From: Reddybacter sp041277045
GTDB lineage: Bacteria; Pseudomonadota; Gammaproteobacteria; Pseudomonadales; Porticoccaceae
Assembly (NCBI GenBank): GCA_041277045.1
Contig: JBGFSY010000001.1
Coordinates: 558,001-622,000 of the forward strand
Direction: 5' to 3'
DNA length: 64,000 nt
Shown here: positions 1 to 9,210 of the stretch, in pieces
Numbering within the stretch: position 1 is the first letter of the stretch
How the letters are laid out: each line of letters starts with the position of its first letter
Position numbers and translations under genes: made by a program
Notes under the pieces: model-generated
Databases searched by the model: none
What the model saw: only the letters and a program-made list of their open reading frames with translations
Told to the model about the DNA's origin: nothing

Positions 1-905
1 TCCCACACCACCATCACCACGCTACCCGAAGCGACTTCATCGCCGCGCTGCAGAAAGATAGCCGAGGGGTTGGCGACCTCTTTTAAGCCTTGCTCGGTCA
101 TGGCGAAGACGCCCAGCTCGTTGACCGCGCCAAAGCGATTTTTATGACTGCGCAGGGTGCGAAAGCGGGTATCGGCAGAGCCTTCAAGCATTAGCGAGCA
201 ATCGATCATATGCTCCAGCACTTTCGGCCCGGCCAGCGAGCCCTCTTTAGTAACGTGACCCACCAGCAGTAAAATAATGCCGCTTTGCTTAGCCAGTCGA
301 ATTAATAGAGCGGCGCTCTCACGCACCTGGGAGACACTGCCCGGCGCCGAGCTAATATCTTCGCAGTGCATTACTTGAATGGAGTCGACCACCAATATTT
401 TCGGCTGCTGGCGAAGCGCCGTGGCACACACGGTTTCGGCCGAGGTTTCGGCCATAATATTGACCTTGTTGGTCGGCAGGCCGAGACGTTTGGCCCGCAT
501 GGCGACCTGTTGGGGCGACTCCTCCCCCGTGACGTAGAGGCACTTGTGACTCTCGGCTAGGTGACACAAGGTTTGCAACAAGAGCGTACTTTTACCAGCC
601 CCCGGCTCGCCGCCAATCAATACGCAGCTACCCGTTACCAGCCCGCCGCCTAGCACCAGATCCAGCTCACCAGCACCGGTGCCAATGCGGGGTAATTCAT
701 CAATTTCAATATCGGACAAGAGGCTGACATCGGCATCCGCAGCGCCGGCATAACCACCCCGGCCACCCGATGAGGAGGGCTTGACGACGGCCATGCGCAC
801 TTCACTGAGGGTATTCCAGGCCTGGCACTCACTGCACTGGCCCTGCCATTTTGTGTAATCTGCGCCACAATCGTTACAAACGAATGCTGAGTTTTTCTTT
901 TTCAC
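1..905 (-). CDS. radA: DNA repair protein RadA, C-terminus cut by the window edge
   Basis: RadA is a RecA-family ATPase/helicase that helps branch migration during recombinational repair. The visible N-terminal ~301 residues show a four-Cys zinc finger (CNDCG then CSEC), Walker A GGEPGAGKST and the RadA-specific HKNRFG motif, all intact. The Lon-protease-like C-terminal domain lies beyond position 1. I start it at the GTG at 905 (MKKKNSAFVC), which fits the family N-terminus; a second GTG at 908 directly upstream is possible, with an AGGTGG ribosome site just ahead. It is divergent from the DnaT-like gene at 1065, with about 160 bases between them that must hold both promoters. Identity is certain; only the exact start is open. 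Confidence 0.95.
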   Translation of the reverse strand, partial: MKKKNSAFVCNDCGADYTKWQGQCSECQAWNTLSEVRMAVVKPSSSGGRGGYAGAADADVSLLSDIEIDELPRIGTGAGELDLVLGGGLVTGSCVLIGGEPGAGKSTLLLQTLCHLAESHKCLYVTGEESPQQVAMRAKRLGLPTNKVNIMAETSAETVCATALRQQPKILVVDSIQVMHCEDISSAPGSVSQVRESAALLIRLAKQSGIILLLVGHVTKEGSLAGPKVLEHMIDCSLMLEGSADTRFRTLRSHKNRFGAVNELGVFAMTEQGLKEVANPSAIFLQRGDEVASGSVVMVVW

Positions 906-1064
906 CACCGACTATTCCACCTGCCTATCGAGAGCCCGCATCCTACCGTGGCTGTGCCAGTGGGACAATCGCGGCCGCGCTTTCGCTAATAATAGATGGG
1001 CTCAAGCTCCGCCTACAGCCCTGCCACGAGCGCCAAGCCGGGGCAAATCTGCTAAAGTAGCGGC

Positions 1065-2252
1065 ATGTCATTGATCCCTGAAACGCCCCTGCTTTTTCAC
1101 CCCCAGCTCGCTGCTGCACTGGGGCTTGAAGAGGCGGTGATGGTGCAAACCCTGAAAGCCTTTCTCGCCCACGGCGAGGTCGAAAACCAGCACGGTTTTG
1201 CCTGGTGCGAAGTCAATGCCGACAAACTATTACAGACTCTGCCCTTCTGGCAGGCGAGCGATATTCAGCGTATTACCAACAACTTGCGCGAGCAGGGTAT
1301 ATTGCTGATTGGCGCACAGACCTTTCAGCAGGGCGGACGTTTTCGCTTCGCCATTAATGAGCAGGACAGCAACACAGCATCTGCGTCAGTAACGGCCAGT
1401 CCACAGCAAAACCCAGCATTAAGTACCGCACCAACAAGCCAGCCGACTACAGCGATTACCCCAGCACCTACCGCCCCCGTGCAGCGGGCACAGGCTATTT
1501 CAAAGGGCTGGCAACCTGAAAACGACTTGCTCGCCCAACTCGCCCAATATGGCATTCCCCAGGACTTTGCCCTCGAGCAGGTCGGCGAATTTGTCACCTA
1601 TTGGACCGAACGTAACGAACCCCGCTACAGCTGGGGCTCGCGCTATCTCAAGCACGTATTGCGACTGTGGCGTAAGCAGGAAACCCGCAGCGCGCGCCAA
1701 AGCAAAGAAGTGGCGATGAGCGAGGGCTGGCAGCCGAGTCTCGATGCCCTCGATATTCTCACCGTGTCGGCTGGTATTAATCGCAACTTTGTCGAAGACG
1801 CCATTCCCGAATTCATCCTCTATTGGCAGGAGCGCGGCACCAATTCCAGCACCTGGAATTCACGCTTTATTCAGCACATCAAACGCCAGTGGGCGAGCTT
1901 CTCTCACACCCTGCAAATGGACACCACACCCCGCCCTATCAGCCACGACTGGCAGCCCGACGAGACCGTGTTCGACATACTGCAAATGGGTAATATCGAC
2001 CGGCAGTTCGCGCAGAATCTGGTGCCTGAATTTATTGTCTACTGGCGGGACAGCGGCCACCTGGTCAGCTCCTGGAATACTAAGTTCCTGCAGTTCGCGA
2101 AAAAACAATGGGCCTATACCCACCAACAGGCGGTCAACACTGCCGACAACACAATGACGCACAGCCATGGCAAACAACGATCTGATCGACCAAGCAGTAC
2201 ACGACATCGAAACATCGCAGAAGAGCTCAGCGACCGCAGCTGGGCAAGTTAA
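1065..2252 (+). CDS. Protein with three tandem DnaT-type ssDNA-binding domains
   Basis: 395 residues. Residues 1-100 form a compact N-terminal domain resembling the replication-initiator-like start of gammaproteobacterial DnaT-like proteins (GFAWCEVNADKLL). A Thr/Pro/Ala-rich linker follows at 103-146. Three repeats then occur at about 148-204, 221-277 and 296-351, each with the DnaT pattern WQPxxDxLxxL, EFxxYW and a closing W with basic residues. E. coli DnaT has one such domain; it helps load DnaB during PriA-dependent restart. The 3' end overlaps the next gene, a lambda-P-like loader candidate, by 86 bases in another frame, so the two are probably coexpressed and work together. A role in replication restart is inference from family and neighbour; the domain count is read directly. 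Confidence 0.8.
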   Translation: MSLIPETPLLFHPQLAAALGLEEAVMVQTLKAFLAHGEVENQHGFAWCEVNADKLLQTLPFWQASDIQRITNNLREQGILLIGAQTFQQGGRFRFAINEQDSNTASASVTASPQQNPALSTAPTSQPTTAITPAPTAPVQRAQAISKGWQPENDLLAQLAQYGIPQDFALEQVGEFVTYWTERNEPRYSWGSRYLKHVLRLWRKQETRSARQSKEVAMSEGWQPSLDALDILTVSAGINRNFVEDAIPEFILYWQERGTNSSTWNSRFIQHIKRQWASFSHTLQMDTTPRPISHDWQPDETVFDILQMGNIDRQFAQNLVPEFIVYWRDSGHLVSSWNTKFLQFAKKQWAYTHQQAVNTADNTMTHSHGKQRSDRPSSTRHRNIAEELSDRSWAS

Positions 2253-2814
2253 AGACGACGCCCTGGTCGACACCATTAATCAGGTCTTCGCCCTGTTTCG
2301 CATTAATTTTCACAACCAGTTTTACGCGGCCTTTAACGACACCGCCCTGCTCAATCAGGCCAAGCGTTTATGGCTCGATGCCCTGCGTGATTATCCGCTG
2401 CAATATATATTGCTCGGCGCACGACAAATTATCGAGCAATCGGAATACCTGCCCACCCTGCAAAAGATGATCAGCTGCTGCGACGAACAGGGCTCGCGTA
2501 TCGGCCTGCCCACCCCACACGATGCTTATTTACAGGCCTGCCTGGCACCCCACCCCAAGGCGGCACAGCGCTGGAGCCACCCCGCCGTTTATTTTGCCGG
2601 ACAAAAAACCGGTTGGTTTGATCTTGAAAACCAGATCGAAAAAACCACCTGGCCCATCTTTAAGCGCCACTATGAAGAGTTACGCCGCAAAGTATTGTGT
2701 GGTGAAAAGCTGAAAATAAACGTGCCGCCCGAATTACCTCCGCCCGGCAAACCTCAGTCGAAAGAAGAGCGACTGAAACAAATGCAGGCACTGCGCGATA
2801 AACTGGATCTGTAA
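2167..2814 (+). CDS. Replication protein P-like (putative helicase loader)
   Basis: 215 residues, related as far as I can tell to the phage-lambda P / chromosomal 'replication protein P' family, whose phage member delivers DnaB helicase to origins. The central part (INQVFALFRINFHNQF, then WLDALRDYPLQYILLGAR) is the recognisable core, and the C-terminus is charged (KSKEERLKQMQALRDKLD-like). It starts with ATG inside the 3' end of the DnaT-like gene, an 86-base overlap that suggests translational coupling. The pairing of a DnaT-like protein with a P-like protein beside radA points to primosome assembly. No membrane segment or signal peptide. No clear terminator follows. Function is inferred from family only. 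Confidence 0.65.
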   Translation: MANNDLIDQAVHDIETSQKSSATAAGQVKDDALVDTINQVFALFRINFHNQFYAAFNDTALLNQAKRLWLDALRDYPLQYILLGARQIIEQSEYLPTLQKMISCCDEQGSRIGLPTPHDAYLQACLAPHPKAAQRWSHPAVYFAGQKTGWFDLENQIEKTTWPIFKRHYEELRRKVLCGEKLKINVPPELPPPGKPQSKEERLKQMQALRDKLDL

Positions 2815-2877
2815 ACACTCGCCAAAAATCTGCTCAACAATAATTCAAACCTCCAATGCTTAATAACGTTGGGTGAA

Positions 2878-3594
2878 ATTATCAGCAAACAACGAATCGG
2901 CGGCGCCAGAGGTATTGGTTAAACCATTTACCGCGTACTAGATGAGGCTTGACACAAGATCAACGTAAACGGTATTTCCGTCGACTCTGCACAAAGCCTG
3001 ACCGATAAATTTGATGGCCTGGCGGCGAAAATGGATGCCTCCAGCGCCAATTCGTTTAACGCTATCGCAGTAAGTATTAACGATCGGATCGGCGACCCAA
3101 GCAATCATATTAACAATGCCGACTGGGATAACCTGATACCCTTTCACGATACCGACGATAATTTTTAGGGCAAGCTTATCGCCATTAATTGCGTTGACCC
3201 GGTGCGCATTTTTTGCGTTTTTTACTCGCTTTAATCGCCAACGGTTGTGGTCACATTATCAATATCGCCTTTGATGCCGGGCACACAGGCTCGGCTATTT
3301 TGGCAACCTGCTCGGGTACCAAGGACGCGTTTATTGCCTTTTAAAAAAACCTTGAGAAAGAATATCCACGCCATCATATTACTGCTAACAGTATGCCCCC
3401 CGATTTAACAGACACACCGTTGCTTGGTGAGATCGCTGCTATTAACCCGATTGCCACGATTATAAATCGCTGCACCAGGTCGCATGGTGCAGCCCGAAGA
3501 CATTGACCACGCCGCCTTTCTCACCTCCTAACATGCTAGCTATGTTAGCGGCCAGACCACTGCAGTTAGCGGCGGCGTATCGATAGCGGCGTAA
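2878..3594 (+). pseudogene. Decayed short-chain dehydrogenase/reductase (SDR)
   Basis: No open frame spans this stretch, but successive frames give SDR landmarks in the right order: GGARGIG (cofactor-binding glycine motif), NNAD (for NNAG), INCVDPVR, NIAFDAGHTGSA, SGTKDAFIAF, HHITANSMPPDLTDTPLL and a C-terminal ASYVSGQTTAVSGGVSIAA ending at TAA 3592-3594. The order and wording resemble 2-hydroxycyclohexanecarboxyl-CoA dehydrogenase-type SDRs. Several in-frame stops and frame changes interrupt it (for example TAA straight after GIG), and the catalytic Tyr of YxxxK reads Cys (CSGTK). The full family length (~250 codons) is still detectable, so decay is by point lesions, not truncation. It cannot make a working enzyme. 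Confidence 0.75.
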
Positions 3595-3642
3595 GTGAAA
3601 AACAAATATGACATATTATTTTTTCACTCGGTTTGCACAGAA

Positions 3643-3670
3643 ATCAATAATCAATAATCAATAATCAATA
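3643..3670. repeat. Four perfect tandem heptamers (ATCAATA)
   Basis: The unit ATCAATA is repeated four times without interruption, flanked by partial copies. Heptad simple repeats of this kind can vary in number by slippage. It sits about 330 bases upstream of the GGDEF-EAL start and 160 bases upstream of the FNR-type site, so length changes would not alter the spacing of the likely core promoter. Confidence 0.9.
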
Positions 3671-3833
3671 ATATTTATTAAAATCAACTAACAAGATTAT
3701 TTGTATAACAATAATATAAATACCAGAAAATACCGCTGCAACAAAACAACAAGACCATCACCAAGAATAATTGCATTGATAACCCCTGGTTATTTTAACC
3801 GCTATTAAATTTACGCGCACAGGAACTCGCAAC

Positions 3834-3847
3834 TTGATTTAAATCAA
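3834..3847. promoter_or_regulatory. Perfect FNR/Anr-type binding site
   Basis: The sequence TTGAT-TTAA-ATCAA matches the FNR/Anr/CRP-family consensus TTGATN4ATCAA at all ten defined bases. It lies 155 bases upstream of the PAS-GAF-GGDEF-EAL gene at 4002 and reads toward it, with no other gene between. FNR-type regulators usually activate from sites centred about 41 bases before the transcript start, which would put that start near 3882. Regulation by an oxygen-sensing regulator is inference from the site. Confidence 0.65.
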
Positions 3848-4001
3848 AGAGTGCTGGGAAAACGCCATGATTTGCGACCTCCATCAAACCCCTACCTCTT
3901 CATACCTTGAGGGCAGAAACAATTCCTATTACCGTGACCACACATCAACTTAAGCAGGGAAGCTTGGCTATTAACAGATAGATTCTGTAGAGAAATATTG
4001 C

Positions 4002-6965
4002 ATGAGCAAGTCACCAGCAAACGACAACCTCGACCTCACATCAAAGGGGATAGATCTTCGCCACCTTGTAGAGCATGTTCCCGATGTTCTTTGGAGCTGT
4101 GACAAGAAGTTTAACTTCACCTATATCAGCCCCGCCATAGAAACCGTCAGCGGCTTTAGCGTTGCAGAAAAGTTAAGCCAGGATCCCGTTGCGGCAATGA
4201 CCAGCAAATCAGCGGCCAGCATCAAGCGATTAATCAAGGCAGAGCTCGCCAGGACAACAACAGCTTCACCGGCGTCGAGCACAGCCATAAAATACCAGAT
4301 GGAGCTGCACCGCAAAGACGGCACTAGCTACCCCGTGGAAGCCAACGTAACTTACCTGCGGGATGAGAAGGGCGAGGTGCGCGAAATTATCGGCAGCAAC
4401 CGCGATATCAGCGAGAGCCTCTATGCCGCAAATATTATTACCACTCTTCACGAGGGCATCCATAACTCGGTAGGCCCACAATTTTTTACCGACCTTGTTA
4501 AGTATCTCTGCAAAGCCTTAAAAATACGCTGCGCTCTGATTGGCAAGATCGACGGCGATAGTCTGTACACCCAGAGCCTGTGGATGGATGGGGCACTGGC
4601 CGAGAATATCCACTATAAACTGGAGGGCACTCCCTGCGAAGAAGTCGTTGCAGGCAAAACGCTGTTTTACCCTGATAAGGTCTGCGCACTCTATCCTCGT
4701 GCCACATTGCTGGCGCAGATGGGCACCCAGGCCTATATGGGTAGCCCAATACGCAGCCCAGAAGGAGAAATATTGGGTGTTTTGGTGCTCATTCACAACC
4801 AAAGTATGGAGCCGGTGCCGCTACTTCGTTACGTGCTAGAAGTTTGCACCGATCGGGCCGGGGCAGAGTTGGCGCGACAGGCAGCGGAGGTCAAACTCAA
4901 AGACAGTGAGGCAAGACTGCGCGCCCTTTTCGAGCACTCGATGGACCCCTGTATTATCAGCGATCTCGACGGCCAGTATATCGACGCCAATAGCGCCATG
5001 CTCAAGACCTTTGACTATTCTGCCGAGCAGCTCAGCAAGATCAATGCCTCCATGCTCGTCTGTCAGCAGGACGAGGGAAAAAACACCTTTATGACAATGT
5101 GCGAAACTCTATTGAGTTCTGGCTGCGCACACTTTCAGAGCCTTTTTGTGAAGCGCTCCGGAGAGACCTTTCCCGGCGAAGTTAATTCCAGCTTAATTTC
5201 AATTGGCAATACAACGGTGGTGCAATCTATCCTCCACGACCTGACTCAGGCCTGCAAGGCAGAAGACGAACTACTGAAGCTCTCTCGCGCCATGGATGCC
5301 AGTGCGTCTATCGTTATTATTACCGACCTGCAGGGGCATATTGAATATATCAACCCAAAATTCTGCCAGGTTACCGGCTATAACAAGGAAGAGGTCCTCG
5401 GCAAAAACCCCAAATTTCTGGGTTCTGGCGAAACCAGTGCCGCCGTTTACAAAGACTTGTGGATGACGATAGCCGCAGGGGGCGAATGGCGAGGCGAACT
5501 ACACAACAAGACGAAAGGTAATACCCATTACTGGTGTCGCAATTCCGTTTCGGCGGTAAAAAACCACCTCGGTGAAATAAGCCACTACATTTCGGTACAA
5601 GAAGACATCACCAACGAATATCAACTCAGCGAGCAGCTTAACTATCAGGCCTGCCACGACGCTTTGACCGGGCTGATTAATCGCCCCGAGTTTGAACGTC
5701 GCGCCAAGCGCCTGCTCGCCACCCTGCTTACCGATAATCGCGAACACGCTCTGTGCTTTATGGACCTCGACCAGTTTAAAGTGGTCAACGATACCTGCGG
5801 GCATATTGCCGGAGACGAACTGCTACGCCAACTCAGTACCACCTTGCTGCGCACCGTTAGGCAGAGCGACACATTGGCGCGCCTCGGTGGCGATGAGTTT
5901 GCCGTGTTGATAGAAAACTGCCCTCTGGAACACGCAGAGCGTGTTGCCCTGGCGCTGCAAACAGCCATTCAGGACTTTCACTTCAGCTGGAAGGGCCACA
6001 CCTTTAGAGTCAGTGCCAGTATTGGCCTGGTAGCTATAAATGAAACTACGACCGACCTGTCCGACCTGCTCTCTCGAGCCGACTCAGCCTGCTATATGGC
6101 CAAGGACCAGGGCCGCAATCGCATCCACGTCTACCACCCAGAGGATCGAGAACTGGCTCAGCGCCAGGGTGAAATGAAGTGGGTGGCGCGAATTTATATG
6201 GCCTTCGCCGAGGAGCGCTTTTGTCTCTACGCCCAGGCCATCGAACCTGTAAACAATTGCACTGGCAAGCACTACGAAATACTCATCAGGTTGAAAGACG
6301 ACAATGGCGAAGTTATTCCCCCGGGGGCCTTTTTACCTGCCGCCGAACGCTACAATATTATTACCCAGATCGACCGCTGGGTCATCGAACAATGCTGTCA
6401 GCAACTCCTCCTGTATCCAGCTTTTCTCCAGCGCATTAATTTCATCAGTATTAATTTATCTGGCCAGTCGCTGACCGACGAATCCTTCCTCGCTTTCGTT
6501 ATTGAGCAATTGCAACAAGCGGGCATTGATTGCGGTAAAATCTGTTTTGAAATCACCGAAACCGCAGCCATCGCCAATTTGACCCGAGCGATGAAATTTA
6601 TTTCAAGCCTGAAGGCTCTAGGCTGCAAGTTTGCTCTCGATGATTTTGGCAGCGGCCTATCCTCTTTCGCCTATTTAAAAAACTTGCCGGTCGACTTTCT
6701 TAAAATCGATGGCATGTTTGTTAAAGGCATGGCCCATGACCCCATCGACCACGCCATGGTCAAATCCATTAATGAAATTGGCCAAATCATGGGCATGAAG
6801 ACCATCGCCGAATTCGTTGAAAATGACGAAATTAAAGACATGTTGCGAGAGATCGGCGTCAACTATGTTCAGGGTTACGGCATTGGCAAACCCCAGCCAT
6901 TCGAACGCTTACTCAAGCAGCCGAACGAACTTATCAACGCCGCAGCAAAGCTGACAACCCTGTAA
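4002..6965 (+). CDS. Soluble PAS-GAF-PAS-PAS-GGDEF-EAL c-di-GMP enzyme
   Basis: 987 residues, no signal peptide or membrane segment, so cytoplasmic. Order: PAS (~18-140), GAF (~145-300), PAS (~308-425), PAS (~430-548), GGDEF (~550-715), EAL (~725-975). The cyclase has an intact GGDEF with an RxxD inhibitory site five residues ahead (RQSD). The EAL half reads EIL in place of EAL, a common variant, but the other metal and catalytic positions look kept: SINLSG, FEITETA, DDFGSG, LKIDG, AEFVEN and QGYGIGKP. It could therefore make or break down c-di-GMP, perhaps switched by the GAF/PAS ligand state. It stands alone, behind a perfect FNR-type site, so oxygen-linked expression is likely. The start is the ATG preceded by TAGAGA. 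Confidence 0.9.
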   Translation: MSKSPANDNLDLTSKGIDLRHLVEHVPDVLWSCDKKFNFTYISPAIETVSGFSVAEKLSQDPVAAMTSKSAASIKRLIKAELARTTTASPASSTAIKYQMELHRKDGTSYPVEANVTYLRDEKGEVREIIGSNRDISESLYAANIITTLHEGIHNSVGPQFFTDLVKYLCKALKIRCALIGKIDGDSLYTQSLWMDGALAENIHYKLEGTPCEEVVAGKTLFYPDKVCALYPRATLLAQMGTQAYMGSPIRSPEGEILGVLVLIHNQSMEPVPLLRYVLEVCTDRAGAELARQAAEVKLKDSEARLRALFEHSMDPCIISDLDGQYIDANSAMLKTFDYSAEQLSKINASMLVCQQDEGKNTFMTMCETLLSSGCAHFQSLFVKRSGETFPGEVNSSLISIGNTTVVQSILHDLTQACKAEDELLKLSRAMDASASIVIITDLQGHIEYINPKFCQVTGYNKEEVLGKNPKFLGSGETSAAVYKDLWMTIAAGGEWRGELHNKTKGNTHYWCRNSVSAVKNHLGEISHYISVQEDITNEYQLSEQLNYQACHDALTGLINRPEFERRAKRLLATLLTDNREHALCFMDLDQFKVVNDTCGHIAGDELLRQLSTTLLRTVRQSDTLARLGGDEFAVLIENCPLEHAERVALALQTAIQDFHFSWKGHTFRVSASIGLVAINETTTDLSDLLSRADSACYMAKDQGRNRIHVYHPEDRELAQRQGEMKWVARIYMAFAEERFCLYAQAIEPVNNCTGKHYEILIRLKDDNGEVIPPGAFLPAAERYNIITQIDRWVIEQCCQQLLLYPAFLQRINFISINLSGQSLTDESFLAFVIEQLQQAGIDCGKICFEITETAAIANLTRAMKFISSLKALGCKFALDDFGSGLSSFAYLKNLPVDFLKIDGMFVKGMAHDPIDHAMVKSINEIGQIMGMKTIAEFVENDEIKDMLREIGVNYVQGYGIGKPQPFERLLKQPNELINAAAKLTTL

Positions 6966-7230
6966 TGAAGCCTCATCCCCTTCGGGGAGTACCAGTGACG
7001 GGTATAACCCGGCATAAATATTGGTATTAAAACCACCTTCCAAGGCAATACAGTTCTTCCATTACCACACGCCCCCTCAACCACCATAGCTACCGATCAA
7101 GCCCACCTGTCTTATCTCTTCATTTATGTGAGCAAGGTCACCATTTTCATTGGCCGAGCAACAATCGCTACAGGCACCTGATACCCTTGTAAAAAACAGG
7201 GTCAATAGCATAGCAATATAGAGATAAGCC

Positions 7231-9119
7231 ATGCCTTTTGTAGAAAGTATCATCAATGCAATTCGTAGCTTGAACATTAGAAACCGCCTACTAACAGGCT
7301 TTGGTGCTTTGGGCCTGCTACTGGTCTTCATTGTTGGCTTAAGCATTTACCAAATGAAATATATTAATCAACAAACCACCCGCATTGACCAGTTACGGGT
7401 GCCCACTGCTACTGCCAGCTCAGCCCTTGTCAAAGGTATTTATGCATCTCTGGCCGACCTTCGGGGCTATATGCTCACCGGAAACGATGCCTTCAAAAAA
7501 CAGCGCGCTGATGTCTGGGCCTAGCCAATATTCGCGCTTTTTTACTGACCGGTGAGCCCTCATACCAAAGTAAGTTCATCACTCTTTGGGCTAAAAACCA
7601 GCGTCGCTTTGAAGATTTGGAGCAGGCCGCTGGCCTACTGAGCCCCAAACAGGCAGCTGCTTTTGATATTTTCTCAAAAAAGCGCTTTCTATTTAACCCC
7701 ATCCCTGCTCGAATGTTTAAAGTTCGAGCCTCTGAAAAGTGGAATATGGCCAACTACCTGTTGGTCAAAGAGGCCGCCCCTCGCGCCAATACTCTGCTTA
7801 GCACTCTGCTTAGCACTCTGATCGGCACCGACGGCAAAAGCGGCATGGTTGCTAACCAGCGTAAGCTACTGGCAACTGATGTTGAGCAATCACTATCAAG
7901 ATCCAATAGCTTGATAACACTGTTATGGCTGCTGCTGTTCCTGAGTCTGGGCCTCTCGGTGGTTATTGTTCTATTGACCGCAGGCTCCATTACCAAACCC
8001 ATTGCCGCCATGACCCGGGCCATGAAAACACTCGCATCTGGCGACACTTCAGTCGACATTCCCAACCTCGATCGCAAAGATGAAATTGGCACCATGGCGG
8101 AATCGGTCAACGTCTTCAAGCTTAACGCTATAGAACGCACCCGCCTTGAGCAGGAAAGTAAAGCTGCCGAGCAAGCTCAATTACAACGCGAGTAGGATGA
8201 AAGAGAGACCGCAGCCGCCCAACAAAAGGCCGAAGCTGAGCGCGAGCGAGCTGAAGTCGCCGAAGGGCAGGCCCGCGCCAACCGGGTCGACGGCCTCATT
8301 GCCACCTTCGAAAAGGAAGTCACCGACGCACTCAATGTTATGGCCTCGTCTTCCACAGAAATGAGTGCCACCGCAAAGGAGCTCGTCGCCACATCCAGCG
8401 AAACCAAAAACCGCTCCGCCGTCGTTGCCACAGCATCAGAAGAAACCGCCACCAACGTCAACATGGTGGCCGCCGCCGAAGAGCTTTCCACCTCTGTACA
8501 GGAAATTGGTCGGCAAACGAGCCTAGCAAATGCCATCTCACAGGAAGCAGTCAAAGAGGCCTCAGAAAGTGAGAAAGCGACCACAGCTCTGGCTTTGGCA
8601 GCAGAAAAAATCAACGACATAATGGCCTTAATCAGTGATATCGCCGCACAGACTAACTTACTGGCACTCAACGCAACGATTTAATCTGCTCGCGCTGGTG
8701 ATGCTGGCAAAGGCTTCGCTGTTGTCGCCAGTGAAGTGAAAACGCTCGCCGGCCAAACCTCTGATGCCACCAATGACATCACCATGCAAATTGAGGAAAT
8801 GCAGAACCTGACCCAAGTTGCCGTCAACAGCATCAAAGCCATTGTTGAGGTTAACGCCAGATCCAACGAGGTCACCACTAGTATTCAAACCGCCATTGAA
8901 CAGCAGAGTGAGGCGACCAATGAAATTTCACAGAGCATTCTGCAAGTTGCCGCCGGCAGCACCGAAGTATCCACCAATATATCGGCCGTCGCGGGTGGTG
9001 GAGATGAAACTGGCAGAGCGGGCGAGCAGGTGCTCGGTGTTGCCTATGAGCTGAGCGAAATTTCCGAAAAGCTGAAACGTGATATTGAAAGTTTTCTAAC
9101 AGACGTTCGCTCGGCTTGA
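7231..9119 (+). pseudogene. Disrupted methyl-accepting chemotaxis protein
   Basis: A classical chemoreceptor layout can be read: N-terminal membrane helix (GFGALGLLLVFIVGLSIYQ), periplasmic helical sensor, second membrane helix (LITLLWLLLFLSLGLSVVIV), HAMP, and signalling domain with the hairpin motif. At least three lesions break it. There is a one-base loss near 7520, just before the TAG at 7522-7524, where the frame resumes as LANIRAFLLTGEPSY. A TAG occurs at 8193-8195 after HAMP. A TAA occurs at 8682-8684 inside the most conserved region, where NATIEAARAG reads NATI-stop-SARAG. Outside these the sequence is well preserved to the C-terminus, so inactivation looks recent. Without repair or readthrough no receptor could be made. 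A strong hairpin terminator follows. Confidence 0.9.
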
Positions 9120-9169
9120 GCAAAGCTTTCTTGACCCCTCTTACTAGTGAGCAGCAATACTCGGCAGAT

Positions 9170-9208
9170 AAATATCGAAACACATCATCAAACTGTGTTT
9201 CGATATTT
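9170..9208. terminator. Strong hairpin terminator, probably bidirectional
   Basis: A perfect 15-bp stem (AAATATCGAAACACA with its complement) and a nine-base loop, with A-rich left and T-rich right arms, so it can act in both directions. It lies 50 bases after the dead chemoreceptor and ends three bases before the stop codon of the small minus-strand frame at 9211-9633. Confidence 0.8.
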
Positions 9209-9210
9209 TC

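Larger units (their letters stand above)
3595..4001 (+). other. AT-rich leader region before the GGDEF-EAL gene
   Basis: About 400 bases without a gene. It is much richer in A/T than its surroundings. It contains four tandem copies of a heptamer and a perfect FNR/Anr-type dyad, described separately, and runs into a TAGAGA ribosome site before the ATG at 4002. A CATGAT hexamer near 3866 lies at a plausible distance downstream of the dyad for a -10 element, but this is weak. I see no coding potential. Confidence 0.6.

Noticed and set aside
6976..6988. TCCCC-TTC-GGGGA hairpin after the GGDEF-EAL gene
   Set aside because: The stem is only five pairs and no T-run follows, so it is not a convincing terminator.
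7077..7232. Minus-strand 51-codon frame with a signal-peptide-like start and CSDCCS motif
   Set aside because: It lies across the promoter region of the dead chemoreceptor, its only ribosome-like site is one base from the ATG, and no homologue is known to me.
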